Shown: in pieces, positions 29,305-38,028 of the stretch
How positions within the stretch are numbered: the first letter of the stretch is position 1
How the letters are laid out: each line of letters starts with the position of its first letter
Assembly: GCF_900105555.1 (NCBI RefSeq)
Contig: NZ_FNTZ01000001.1
Location: 2,480,001 to 2,544,000, forward strand
DNA: 64,000 nt
From: Pseudomonas coleopterorum
GTDB taxonomy: Bacteria; Pseudomonadota; Gammaproteobacteria; Pseudomonadales; Pseudomonadaceae
Direction of reading: 5' to 3'
Made by a program: the position numbers and the translations under genes
The notes under the pieces: model-generated
Seen by the model: only the letters and a program-made list of their open reading frames with translations
The model's database searches: none
Told to the model about the DNA's origin: nothing

Positions 29305-30626
29305 TCCTCGATCATCGACGTGGCGATTAGATTCTGCGCAGGCTTAAGTAGATACTCCAACATAGTGCGGTCACCAGCATTGATGAGCACTTCAGCAGGC
29401 ATGCCAGGCTGCAATTTACGATCACCGAGTTTCTTCATGCCGTCTTCGGACACCTTAACGCGCACCAGGTAATAGGGATCACCTGAACGCTCGTCCTTCA
29501 ACGCGTCGGCCGAAATACGGGTTACCTCGCCTTCGATTACTGGAGTAGTAGAGTTGTTGAAAGCGCTAAAACGAATATCTGCTCTCTTGCCAAGCGAAAG
29601 CCGATCGATGTCATTCGGTGCGACGTGCGCCTCGACAATCAGCTCTGCGGAAGCAGGTACGATATCTAGCAGTGGAGTAGCAGCACTGACCACACCGCCT
29701 ACCGTATGCACTTTCATATCCAGCACCATGCCGCTTTCCGGCGCACGAATGACCACGCGGGACAGGCGATCGCTCAAGGCACTCTCTTTCTCCTGCAGAT
29801 CAAACACCTGAGCCTGCACATCGGAAAGCTCGTTAGCCACGTCCGAGCTGAATTTCTTGTTCAGCTGCACGATCTGCATTTCTGTCTCGCTGATCTGCAG
29901 GCGGGTTTTCACAATGGTGGACTGATGATCGGCCACTTCCGTCTTGAGCATGTCCAAACGGCGCTGCTGTTCCAGCAAACGCTGATTGTCGACAAACCCC
30001 TGAGACAGCAGGTCCTTGAGCTGAACGATTTCACCGGTATAGGACTTTTCCAGATTCTGCTTGGTCTTGATCATGTCCTGCAGGCCCAGAATCTGCTGCC
30101 TCAACTGACTGATGCGCTCGCGCTGGACAGATATCTCGCTCAACCGTGAGTCATGACGCGCACTGAAGACCTGCTGCTCGCCGGCCAATGCCTCTTGGGC
30201 ACGCTCCGAGTCGGTGCCGGACAAGACCACGGGCGGAATGGCCTGCAACCCGTCGCGCTCGGCGCGCAAACGAGCTTCTTTGTAGCGGGCAACGATCAAC
30301 TGGTTGCGCGTGGACTCATACTCGGCACTTAGTTGTCCTTCATCCAGCACGATCAGCGGATCACCCTTCTTGACCATGTCGCCATCGCGGGCAAGCAGCT
30401 CTTTAACGATCCCGCCCTCGAGGTGCTGGACTGTTTTACGGTAGCTCTGCACCGTAACATTACCGGTGCCGTGGACCGCGTTGCCGAGCGGTGCCAGCGC
30501 AGCCCAAGTCCCGAAGATACCGAAAGTGACAAAAACAATGGTCATGCCAATGCGCCGAATGCCTCGATCGGAGGTGGGCATATCGTCAAAGTTGTGGTCG
30601 AACGTGGTAATAGCCTTGCTGGTCAC
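29301..30626 (-). CDS. HlyD-family periplasmic adaptor of the type I secretion system (PrsE-like)
   Basis: 441 aa from a GTG at 30626 that has an AAGGAA ribosome site 7 bases upstream. An ATG at 30650 would add 8 residues and overlap the ABC gene but lacks a site. One membrane helix (about 26-46), a lipoyl-like half (VQSYRKTVQHLEGGIVKELLARDGD), a long coiled-coil hairpin (about 85-280), and the HlyD C-terminal signature (LQPGMPAEVLINAGDRTMLEYLLKP in pieces) are clear. It joins the ABC exporter to the outer-membrane channel. Confidence 0.92.
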   Translation of the reverse strand: MTSKAITTFDHNFDDMPTSDRGIRRIGMTIVFVTFGIFGTWAALAPLGNAVHGTGNVTVQSYRKTVQHLEGGIVKELLARDGDMVKKGDPLIVLDEGQLSAEYESTRNQLIVARYKEARLRAERDGLQAIPPVVLSGTDSERAQEALAGEQQVFSARHDSRLSEISVQRERISQLRQQILGLQDMIKTKQNLEKSYTGEIVQLKDLLSQGFVDNQRLLEQQRRLDMLKTEVADHQSTIVKTRLQISETEMQIVQLNKKFSSDVANELSDVQAQVFDLQEKESALSDRLSRVVIRAPESGMVLDMKVHTVGGVVSAATPLLDIVPASAELIVEAHVAPNDIDRLSLGKRADIRFSAFNNSTTPVIEGEVTRISADALKDERSGDPYYLVRVKVSEDGMKKLGDRKLQPGMPAEVLINAGDRTMLEYLLKPAQNLIATSMIEE

Positions 30627-30639
30627 TGATGAATTCCTT

Positions 30640-32457
30640 TCAAGCGCCATTGGGTGCAGAAGCAGCAGGTGCTGGCGCAGCGGGGCCTGCCGGAGGCGCT
30701 GGAGGCTTCGGTGCTGTTGGAGCTACGGCGCCGGGAGCGGCGGCCCCGGGCTGCGCAACACGGGCCTGCCCTTTAGCCTGCTGAGCGGCAAGCTCGGCGA
30801 TGACCTTGTCTCGTTCGCCGTACAGAGAAATCGTCCCGTTCGACATCACCAGGATGCGGTCCAACCGTGAAAGTATGTTGGGGCGGTGGGAAACGATGAA
30901 CACGGTGGCGCCTGTTTCCTTGATCTTCTGCAGGGCCACGCTCAATGCACGCTCACCCACTTCATCGAGGTTGGAGTTAGGCTCATCGAGCACGATCAGT
31001 CGCGGGTTGCCATAGATTGCACGTGCCAAGCCAATTCGTTGACGCTGACCACCTGAGAGGTTGACTCCGTCGCTACCGATCACTGTGTCATAGCCGTCCG
31101 GAAGCATCAGCACCATTTCATGGACGCCTGCAGTCTGTGCTGCTTGCACGACTTTTTCCGCATCGATTTTTTCGAAGCGCGCGATATTGTCGCTGATCGT
31201 CCCTTCAAAAAGCTCGATGTCCTGAGGCAGGTACCCCACATAGGGGCCTAGTTCGTGCTTGTCCCAACTACTGATGTCTGCGCCGTCGAGTCGTACAACG
31301 CCGTGCTGTGTAGGCCAAATGCCCATCAATGCACGAACGAGGGTCGATTTGCCCGCAGCGCTAGGGCCGACGATACCGACGATTGAACCGGCGGGCGCAA
31401 CGAAACTGATGTTGCGGATGACCGGGGCCTTGGCGCCCGGCGGCGCAACGACGAGATTTTCGACCTGGATATGACCTTGTGGCGCTGGTAGCGGCATGCG
31501 GTCAGGCTCTGCGCTGAGTTTGTCCAGCACGCCGTTAAGGCGAGTGTACTGAACCCGCGCAGCAATGAAACCCTTCCAGCTGCTGATTATTTGATCGATC
31601 GGAGCTAGAGCACGACCTAAAAGAAGCGAGCCTGCCATCATCAGGCCAGGGTTGATCTGATGGGTGATCGCCAAATAGGCACCCAAAGCCAACATTATCG
31701 ACTGGGACCAATTTCGAAATGTTCTTGAAATGGAAGAGATAGTTCCGCCTTTGTCGCTGGCGTCCGATTGCAGCATCAACACCCTGCGCTGACGTATCGC
31801 CCACCGGTTCATCAGCGTCTCAAGCATCCCCATGGATTCGATCACTTCCGCGTTGCGCAATGTCTTATTGGTTGTGACATTTGAGCTAACGCTTTCCTTG
31901 TTGGCGGAAGCGATCGCATTCGCCGTGTACCTATGGTTGGCGAACGCCAATACGATCAGGACTAAGCCCGACCCCACGGTCATCCAACCAAACCAAGGGT
32001 GAAACAGAAACATCACAGCTGTATAGATAGGAAACCAAGGGGCATCGAAAAATGCAAAAAGGCCGTTTCCAGTGAGGAACTGGCGCAGCGACGTCAGATC
32101 GTTTAGCGATTGAGCTGTTGCGTCCATGCCACCACTGCTCAACGCGCGTTTGAAGCTAGCTCGGTACACGTCGCGGCTGAGCAAGACATCGAGCCGATTG
32201 CTTATACGAACCATGATTCTGGAGCGGACCCATTCGAGCGCACCCATGGTGATCATGAGCACAGTCAGTATCAAGGTCAGCATCATCAAGGTAGAAGTGC
32301 TGCTTGCTGGAACCACCCTACCGGACACTTGGATCATGAAAAAGGTTGGCACCAGCATCAACGCGTTTACGAAGAAGCTGAAGAATCCTACCGAGAGGAA
32401 GCTGGTTTTGCAGGCCTTTAATGCTGCCTGCAGATTATTTTCACGTGGCCGACTCAT
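30640..32457 (-). CDS. Type I secretion ABC transporter (PrsD/AprD-like), with Ala/Pro tail
   Basis: 605 aa from the ATG at 32457. Membrane domain about 20-300; nucleotide-binding domain about 328-560 with Walker A GPSAAGKST (364-372), LSGGQRQR signature (467-474), Walker B LIVLDEP (487-493) and H-loop His524. There is no C39-like N-terminal domain, as in the PrtD/AprD class that exports RTX proteases and adhesin-like cargo lacking a leader. The last 40 or so residues are almost only Ala, Pro and Gly, beyond the usual end of the family. First gene of the minus-strand secretion operon. Confidence 0.93.
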   Translation of the reverse strand: MSRPRENNLQAALKACKTSFLSVGFFSFFVNALMLVPTFFMIQVSGRVVPASSTSTLMMLTLILTVLMITMGALEWVRSRIMVRISNRLDVLLSRDVYRASFKRALSSGGMDATAQSLNDLTSLRQFLTGNGLFAFFDAPWFPIYTAVMFLFHPWFGWMTVGSGLVLIVLAFANHRYTANAIASANKESVSSNVTTNKTLRNAEVIESMGMLETLMNRWAIRQRRVLMLQSDASDKGGTISSISRTFRNWSQSIMLALGAYLAITHQINPGLMMAGSLLLGRALAPIDQIISSWKGFIAARVQYTRLNGVLDKLSAEPDRMPLPAPQGHIQVENLVVAPPGAKAPVIRNISFVAPAGSIVGIVGPSAAGKSTLVRALMGIWPTQHGVVRLDGADISSWDKHELGPYVGYLPQDIELFEGTISDNIARFEKIDAEKVVQAAQTAGVHEMVLMLPDGYDTVIGSDGVNLSGGQRQRIGLARAIYGNPRLIVLDEPNSNLDEVGERALSVALQKIKETGATVFIVSHRPNILSRLDRILVMSNGTISLYGERDKVIAELAAQQAKGQARVAQPGAAAPGAVAPTAPKPPAPPAGPAAPAPAASAPNGA

Positions 32458-33124
32458 AGTATCCGTACTGAAAAAATGGCAAAAACGGCGCTCAGTGTAC
32501 CACTTGCTTTCATCTGATAGGAGTGAGCACCACAACTACCGACGTAGGCAGACGGCTAGCGCCCTAGCGCAAAACCCGTGGAAGCATATGGAAGCACAAC
32601 AAGAAGAACTATGATTTTTTTCCTAATTTTTTATTCATCTAGGCTTCGCTGGGGACGCCTAGGCATGTCAAGCATTTCGGTGATCCTACCTAAGGCAACG
32701 ATCACGAAAACCCTCAGGAAATTGGTAGTTAAATGCCAGAGCGCCAAACGAATGATCTAGCGAGAGGATATGGCGAAACGCCTCCACTGTAGTGACTGAA
32801 ATCCGTCGAATTAAATTATTACATTCAAATATGATTCACAACCTATTGTTTTTTAACGTTTTTTTATTTTTTAACACGGCGTAGCAGTTTTCGTAATGAG
32901 GCTGTCTGAATATGACGGCGTCTGATGAGTTCGCTCATCAGACGCTCCTGCGGCTTTTCAGATGAGCGTGTAAGAATTTTTACATTGGGTGATTGACATA
33001 CCCCCCCCTTACGCTCAATCATTCTTGCACGCAGGGACGCCGCCACTGGCCACGTTATTGTTTTTGGGCTTGTCATGTTTTTTAGATGACACAGTGTGTT
33101 TCAGCCAACAGGAAATTGGAATTC
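32458..33124. promoter_or_regulatory. 667-bp AT-rich divergent intergenic region with a strong TTCG hairpin
   Basis: This gap separates the secretion operon (-) from the cargo genes (+) and must hold both promoters. Visible structure: T-rich runs at 32850-32875; a perfect 12-bp inverted repeat gcgtctgatgag / ctcatcagacgc at 32918-32945 closing a TTCG tetraloop; imperfect arms gagcgtgtaag (32964-32974) and cttacgctc (33009-33017) around a run of nine or so Cs; and tgtcat / atgaca (33071-33076, 33086-33091). The TTCG hairpin has no T-run on either side, so it looks like an mRNA 5' structure, not a terminator. Which promoter is used cannot be told. Confidence 0.5.
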
Positions 33125-34012
33125 ATGTCACTGCCTTCGCATGCACTAGATGGCCTGAAAATCAGCTCACGGGTTACCCTGCTAGAGCCAGGAATGTACA
33201 TCTTCAGGTATGCCTCGCAGCCTCCGGTGGATAAACCAGTGTGCATCGCCCTACAGCAAGCACCATTGGGCAAGGGATCCATTGATTTCTTCCCGGCTGA
33301 AGGCGTCAGCAAGAACATGCTGACCCACTTGGGAGACACCATAGTTGCCCGAGTCAAAAGTGGCGTCGCCACTGTTTTAATCACCGAATACCATATGTTC
33401 GATGCCGAGATTGATCCCATCGATTTGCGCATTGATCGTATCGACACCTCCCCTGCCATCATGCGAAATTTTGCAGTTGTGGCCACTCCAGAGCCAAGCC
33501 CTGCAATCGAGGCAGTCGCTTCGCCCGCGTCCTTGAAACTCATTGCGCATCTACAAGGTGCTGGCGATGTGGAATCGAATAAAGGGTGGGTAGGCGAGCA
33601 CGACGGCACCAAGCGCCTGGAAGGTTTTAGCGTCATCTGGGAGAACAAGCCTGCTGGCGTGGACTTAGTCTACACATCCACCGTCGCAGGCTCCGGGCCT
33701 AGTCCAAACGTCGCAGCTGGCACATTCACCGGCACGCGCGGTAAGGCATCCCCGCTTATTTCAGCAGGTTTCAGCCTCGTCGGGCCCAACCGCTCCCTTT
33801 ACGAATTGTCAGGCCACATCGTGTTTTCCGGCTCCTCGCCGCAACTCGTCGTGCCCAACCAGATGATGTATGGCCCCACTGGCACCGAGCCATTGGTGGC
33901 GCTGCATCTCTCTATAGATCCCGTTACGAAGATGAACGCTCCCCGCTATAAGTCTCCTTGGGAAAACTCTGCACTGAAGCAGAAAATCAGCAGCACAGGC
34001 CAGATGGCCTGA
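33125..34012 (+). CDS. Beta-rich protein of unknown function beside the secreted RTX-like protein
   Basis: 295 aa from the ATG at 33125 (TTGGAA site); a start 13 codons upstream is possible. I do not recognise the family. No signal peptide or membrane segment is visible. The N-terminal 105 residues (ending near IDLRIDRIDTS) read as alternating beta strands, a Pro/Ala/Ser-containing linker covers about 108-140, and the C-terminal half is Gly/Ser/Thr-rich beta sequence (SVIWENKPAGVDLVYTS onward). It ends 17 bases before the DUF4214 gene, so the two are co-transcribed. It could be a chaperone, assembly partner or second cargo of the type I system. Confidence 0.6.
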   Translation: MSLPSHALDGLKISSRVTLLEPGMYIFRYASQPPVDKPVCIALQQAPLGKGSIDFFPAEGVSKNMLTHLGDTIVARVKSGVATVLITEYHMFDAEIDPIDLRIDRIDTSPAIMRNFAVVATPEPSPAIEAVASPASLKLIAHLQGAGDVESNKGWVGEHDGTKRLEGFSVIWENKPAGVDLVYTSTVAGSGPSPNVAAGTFTGTRGKASPLISAGFSLVGPNRSLYELSGHIVFSGSSPQLVVPNQMMYGPTGTEPLVALHLSIDPVTKMNAPRYKSPWENSALKQKISSTGQMA

Positions 34013-34029
34013 AGTAACAGGAATTACAC

Positions 34030-35529
34030 ATGCAATACGACAGCCCTATTTCGTCCGAAACGTTCCAGACCTCTCTGACCAGCACCAATTTCTCGTCCGC
34101 AACTGCGGCCGCGATCAGTTCGTTGCTCAGCCTGGAAACCACCGAAACTGTCAACCTGGCTAGCTGGGATGGCGTTTCTGCACCTCTGACTCCTACTGGT
34201 CAGACTGCCGCTGCAGAAGTCGTTACGGGCACCATCGCTGGTCGTACTGGCGACACCGTTAACTTGGCTATTCCTGATTCGCTGGCTTCAGCCAAGGCGT
34301 TCGTACTGGACAGCAATGCTAACCTCAACGTTACATTCAATCCTGTCGTAGCTGCGGCCGCTGCAGCAGATGCATCGACTGTAAACGCCTTCAGCATCGC
34401 AGCCGCCGCTGTTGCCGCTGATCCAGCAACTGCCATCGAGTTCCTGGTCAAAACTGGCAACGGCGATGACATCATTACTGTAACCGGCGACCAGAACACC
34501 TACATCGACGCCGGCTTCGGCAACGACATCATCACTACTGGTAACGGCAACAATACTGTAGTAGCCGGCTTGGGCAACAACGTCATCACCACCGGCACTG
34601 GTAACGACACCATCGTTCTGAGCGGTGTAAACCATTCTGATGTCGTCAACACTGGCGCTGGCTATGACGTGGTTCAGCTGGATGGTTCGTCTGCCAACTA
34701 CAGCTTCGTTGCAGGCAACAACTTCAACGTTACGCTGAACGGCGCTCAAGGCCTTGGCCAAACTGCTGCAATCACCGACGCTGAATTCCTGAGCTTCACT
34801 GATAGCGAAGGCGTTCTGAGCACCGTTGCTTTGGCTCATAACGATGCCGAAGCTGTCGCCCTGCGTCTGTATGAAGGTATCCTCGGCCGTGACGCTGACG
34901 TTACTGGTGCTCAGCAGTGGACTACTCAGGTCAATGCTGGCACTTCGGTGAACACCATTGCCGAGAACTTCCTGAACTCTGCCGAGTACACCGACGCTGA
35001 CAACACCGCATTCATCGACACCCTGTACACCACCCTGCTGGGTCGTGGCATCGGTGAAGACACTGCTGGTGCTCAAAACTGGCTGAGCGTATTGGCCAAC
35101 GGTGGCTCCCTGGTAGACGTCGTAACCGGCATCGCTACTTCGCAAGAAGCCATCGCCCAGGACAGCAGCAACGGCGAATTCGTCGAAGCTCTGTACCAAG
35201 CAGCTCTGGAGCGTACTGCCGACGCTGACGGTCTGTCGTCGTGGGTTAGCCAACTGGTGAACGGTGCAAGCCGTGCAGAAGTTGCCGCTGGCATCCTGGG
35301 TTCTTCCGAAGCAGCCGAGAAGTCGACCGACAACTTCCTGAACGACCTCTATGTAAAAGCGCTGGGTCGTACTGAAGAGCAGGCTGCTGCCGACGTTACT
35401 GGTAAAGCAGGCTGGGTCGAGGCTCTGGCTAACGGCGCCACCCATGCTGACGTTGCCATCGGCATCATCGGTTCGCAGGAAGCCATTGCTCACATCGACA
35501 ACGTTGTTGTGCTGCACGGCGCGGTGTAA
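34030..35529 (+). CDS. Secreted RTX-like protein with four DUF4214 repeats (S-layer/matrix candidate)
   Basis: 499 aa, acidic, with no Cys seen and no N-terminal signal peptide, as usual for type I cargo. Layout: Ser/Thr/Ala-rich N terminus (1-140); RTX-like Gly/Asn/Asp-rich nonapeptides (about 142-217: GNGDDIITV, GFGNDIITT, GNGNNTVVA, GLGNNVITT, GTGNDTIVL); then four DUF4214 repeats (271-320, 324-375, 380-429, 433-488), each with an LYxxxLGR-type start and a W in the middle; and a hydrophobic C terminus (VVVLHGAV) fitting a type I signal. DUF4214 proteins are often surface or S-layer-associated. Codons are strongly biased (ggt/ggc, aac, gac, ctg, cgt), unlike the genes that follow. It lies opposite a complete type I exporter. 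Confidence 0.88.
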   Translation: MQYDSPISSETFQTSLTSTNFSSATAAAISSLLSLETTETVNLASWDGVSAPLTPTGQTAAAEVVTGTIAGRTGDTVNLAIPDSLASAKAFVLDSNANLNVTFNPVVAAAAAADASTVNAFSIAAAAVAADPATAIEFLVKTGNGDDIITVTGDQNTYIDAGFGNDIITTGNGNNTVVAGLGNNVITTGTGNDTIVLSGVNHSDVVNTGAGYDVVQLDGSSANYSFVAGNNFNVTLNGAQGLGQTAAITDAEFLSFTDSEGVLSTVALAHNDAEAVALRLYEGILGRDADVTGAQQWTTQVNAGTSVNTIAENFLNSAEYTDADNTAFIDTLYTTLLGRGIGEDTAGAQNWLSVLANGGSLVDVVTGIATSQEAIAQDSSNGEFVEALYQAALERTADADGLSSWVSQLVNGASRAEVAAGILGSSEAAEKSTDNFLNDLYVKALGRTEEQAAADVTGKAGWVEALANGATHADVAIGIIGSQEAIAHIDNVVVLHGAV

Positions 35530-35549
35530 TTCACCCTGCTAAGTCGGAA

Positions 35550-35620
35550 AATACGCTCGGCTGAAAGGCTGAGCGTATGTTGAAAAAAGGGGCGACTTTA
35601 GAGTCGCCCTTCTTTTTATT
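35550..35620 (+). terminator. Double hairpin terminator after the DUF4214 gene
   Basis: First hairpin atacgctcggc / gctgagcgtat (35551-35578), then gggcgact / agtcgccc (35590-35609) followed by a T-rich run (ttcttttt). The second is a good intrinsic terminator. It would stop strong cargo transcription before the glycosyltransferase genes. Confidence 0.85.
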
Positions 35621-35643
35621 TTGAATGGCGAATCGATCAGCCC

Positions 35644-37995
35644 ATGTCCAGACCCCTTGATCGTGAGCGAGAAACGCTCATGGACATTTTTCACCGTCAC
35701 CGTCAGGCCAATGAGCATGACCTCGCCGCTGCAGCGCTGGAATGCGCCATGCAAACGTCCGAATACCGACCGGAGGCTTTGATCTGGAAAGGTATCGGGA
35801 CATTGCCGCATGATCCGCAGTTGGCTTTTATTTTTCTAAGCAATGCAGCGCACCTGCTTCCTCATCGACCAGACGTACACGCCTTGGTCGGCCGAAGCAT
35901 TCTTCTTCAGCGTCAGCCAAAGCTTGCGAAAGAGTATCTGTGGTCGGCCTGGCAGAAAAACCCAAACGACCTTTCTTTGAGAATGACTCTGTGGCAAGCC
36001 CGTAGCCAGTGTGAGTCGCCCCAGAAATTGCGCACATCAATTCTGGCGCACCTTCCTGATATCACCGAGGCGAGTGAACTCTCTTTCGTGTTGAAGTTGC
36101 TGCTCGCCCAGCCCGATGGCGCTTCTACCTTTGGCGTGGTTCGCTACAGCCCCGAGGAAAAGGAAGTTCAGGGCTGGGCCGTGGATCTACGCAATCCACA
36201 AGCTGTCCCCACTTTGGAGCTTGAGTCCAACGGGCAAACGATGTCGTTGACCGCCAATCTGGCGCATCCGCTACTGACTGCCATAGGTCTTCCCGCCACT
36301 CACGGCGGTATCCGAATCAAGGTTCCTAATCCCACGCGGGCCGTGAACATACGATTCTCAGCAGGAGCCTGCTTGCTGGGCAGCCCGGTGTCGGCGATGC
36401 CAACGTTCGTCCCGCCCCCTGCAGTTCTTGGAACAGGTACAGCTCCGTCAGTCGATGTACTGATTCCGGTATATGACGGGCTCGAGGAAACCCTCGAGTG
36501 CATCAACAGCGCGATCGCAGCTCGTAAGCTCAATCGCACACCACACCGGATCGTAGTACTGGAAGATGCCACGCCGATTCTAGGTTTGCGAAAGGCGCTC
36601 AACGTCTTGGCAGGGAAAGGCAAAATCAAGCTGGTGCAGAATCCTGTGAATCTGGGTTTCATTAGGAACATTAACCGCGGCATGGCACTCAACAGCTTGC
36701 AAGACGTGGTCTGGCTCAATGCCGATACACGAGTCCAGGGTAATTGGCTGGACCGGCTGCATGCAAAGGCGTACGCTGCGGCCGATATCGCCTCAGTTAC
36801 CCCCTTTACCAACAATGGCGAGCTGATGAGCTTTCCTATTAGCCGCATTAGCGCGCCGATGCCAAATGCCATCGAACACGCCAAGATCGATGACCTGGCT
36901 CGAGAAGTGGACAGCCCTGCGGTAGAGCTAGAGACCGGATGCGGCTTTTGCCTCTATATCAAGCGGAGTGCATTGGATGTCGTGGGCTATTTGGACGAGG
37001 TGCATCTGAGTCGTGGTTATGGTGAAGAAACCGATTGGTGCCTTCGAGCGCGTCAGCATGGTTTCAGGCATATCGGAGCTCCCAACGTATTCGTCGCTCA
37101 CAAAGGCGGAGTCTCCTTCAAGGAGGAAAAAGCGCTAAGGGTGGCTTATAACAACGCAATATTGCGTACGCGGTTTCCTAGCGCCGAATCCGACTATGAG
37201 GCCTTCTGCAAGAGAGATCCATTGCGGCCAGCACGCAACGCACTTCAGAGCGCTCGCCTACCTGAAATATACGATTGGCTCAAGAACCGAGGGCTGCCTA
37301 GCAACGGTGTCATACCTCTCTATGCCCACAATCAAGTGCCCGTCGATGAGCCGGTGATGCTTGAGTATCGCCAAGGTGAAGCTGGTCTGATGATCACCGT
37401 CAAGGCAATGACTACACCCTTAATGACAGTACTTGAATACAGCATGCCTAGAGATAGTGCAGATCTCCGTCAAACCATGACCGCTCTGCTGAACAATGGT
37501 GTGCGCGGCTTGGTTTGCAAAGGGACTCCTCAAGTGCCAGTCGCACTACAGGATCTACTGTGTGGATTAGATATAAGTTCCAGCGCCGACGACCTCCCCC
37601 CCATTGAGACGGTGAATATCACGTCAGACGTTCTCGAACATCGCGCGATAATAGCGGACGACCTATCCCAATCCGACGTGCTGCACAAGTGGTTGAAGAT
37701 CGCGCAGGTACTTCGCAAAACGCGTTCAGTCAACGTGCTCTGCGTCGAAGGTGACGGTCCCGCGTTAGCGACACTTCGTTCAACCGGCGCCGTACTAGGC
37801 CTGCTTGCTCCATCTGGACATGACCATGCTCAATGGGCAGCATTGAGCGGTTGCGAACGATTGATCAGCCTTGACCCTGAATCGGCAAGTGATGCCTATT
37901 GCCAAACCATGACCAAGCGGTATGGTTTGCCCCTTTATATACTGGATCAAGAACCTTCAGTCGAAATCGACGCCGGGATCCGTGCACATGGATAA
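35644..37995 (+). CDS. Large GT2 glycosyltransferase with TPR-like N terminus and GWA module
   Basis: 783 aa; start uncertain (ATG 35644, or 35680). Residues 10-125 are helical and TPR-like (NEHDLAAAALECAMQTSEYRPEALIWKG in pieces; LAKEYLWSAWQKNPND). A beta module with VQGWAVDLRNPQ (177-181 core) follows at about 160-235. The GT2 domain (about 265-530) has VDVLIPVYDGLEETLECINS, an NADTRVQGNWL metal site, and GYGEETDWCLRARQHGF. The C-terminal 220 residues are of unknown fold. It probably builds an exopolysaccharide, O-chain or glycan on the secreted protein. It comes after the cargo terminator, on the same strand. Confidence 0.8.
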   Translation: MSRPLDRERETLMDIFHRHRQANEHDLAAAALECAMQTSEYRPEALIWKGIGTLPHDPQLAFIFLSNAAHLLPHRPDVHALVGRSILLQRQPKLAKEYLWSAWQKNPNDLSLRMTLWQARSQCESPQKLRTSILAHLPDITEASELSFVLKLLLAQPDGASTFGVVRYSPEEKEVQGWAVDLRNPQAVPTLELESNGQTMSLTANLAHPLLTAIGLPATHGGIRIKVPNPTRAVNIRFSAGACLLGSPVSAMPTFVPPPAVLGTGTAPSVDVLIPVYDGLEETLECINSAIAARKLNRTPHRIVVLEDATPILGLRKALNVLAGKGKIKLVQNPVNLGFIRNINRGMALNSLQDVVWLNADTRVQGNWLDRLHAKAYAAADIASVTPFTNNGELMSFPISRISAPMPNAIEHAKIDDLAREVDSPAVELETGCGFCLYIKRSALDVVGYLDEVHLSRGYGEETDWCLRARQHGFRHIGAPNVFVAHKGGVSFKEEKALRVAYNNAILRTRFPSAESDYEAFCKRDPLRPARNALQSARLPEIYDWLKNRGLPSNGVIPLYAHNQVPVDEPVMLEYRQGEAGLMITVKAMTTPLMTVLEYSMPRDSADLRQTMTALLNNGVRGLVCKGTPQVPVALQDLLCGLDISSSADDLPPIETVNITSDVLEHRAIIADDLSQSDVLHKWLKIAQVLRKTRSVNVLCVEGDGPALATLRSTGAVLGLLAPSGHDHAQWAALSGCERLISLDPESASDAYCQTMTKRYGLPLYILDQEPSVEIDAGIRAHG

Positions 37996-38028
37996 ATCAA
38001 GGAAATAGGCCCGCAGCCTGACAGAACT

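Noticed and set aside
33047..33061. Sigma-54-like promoter (tggccacgttattgt) before the cargo genes
   Set aside because: The -12 GC is GT and the spacing is poor; not convincing.
34288..35517. 409-codon minus-strand frame opposite the DUF4214 gene
   Set aside because: Produced by the strict codon bias and repeats of the real gene.
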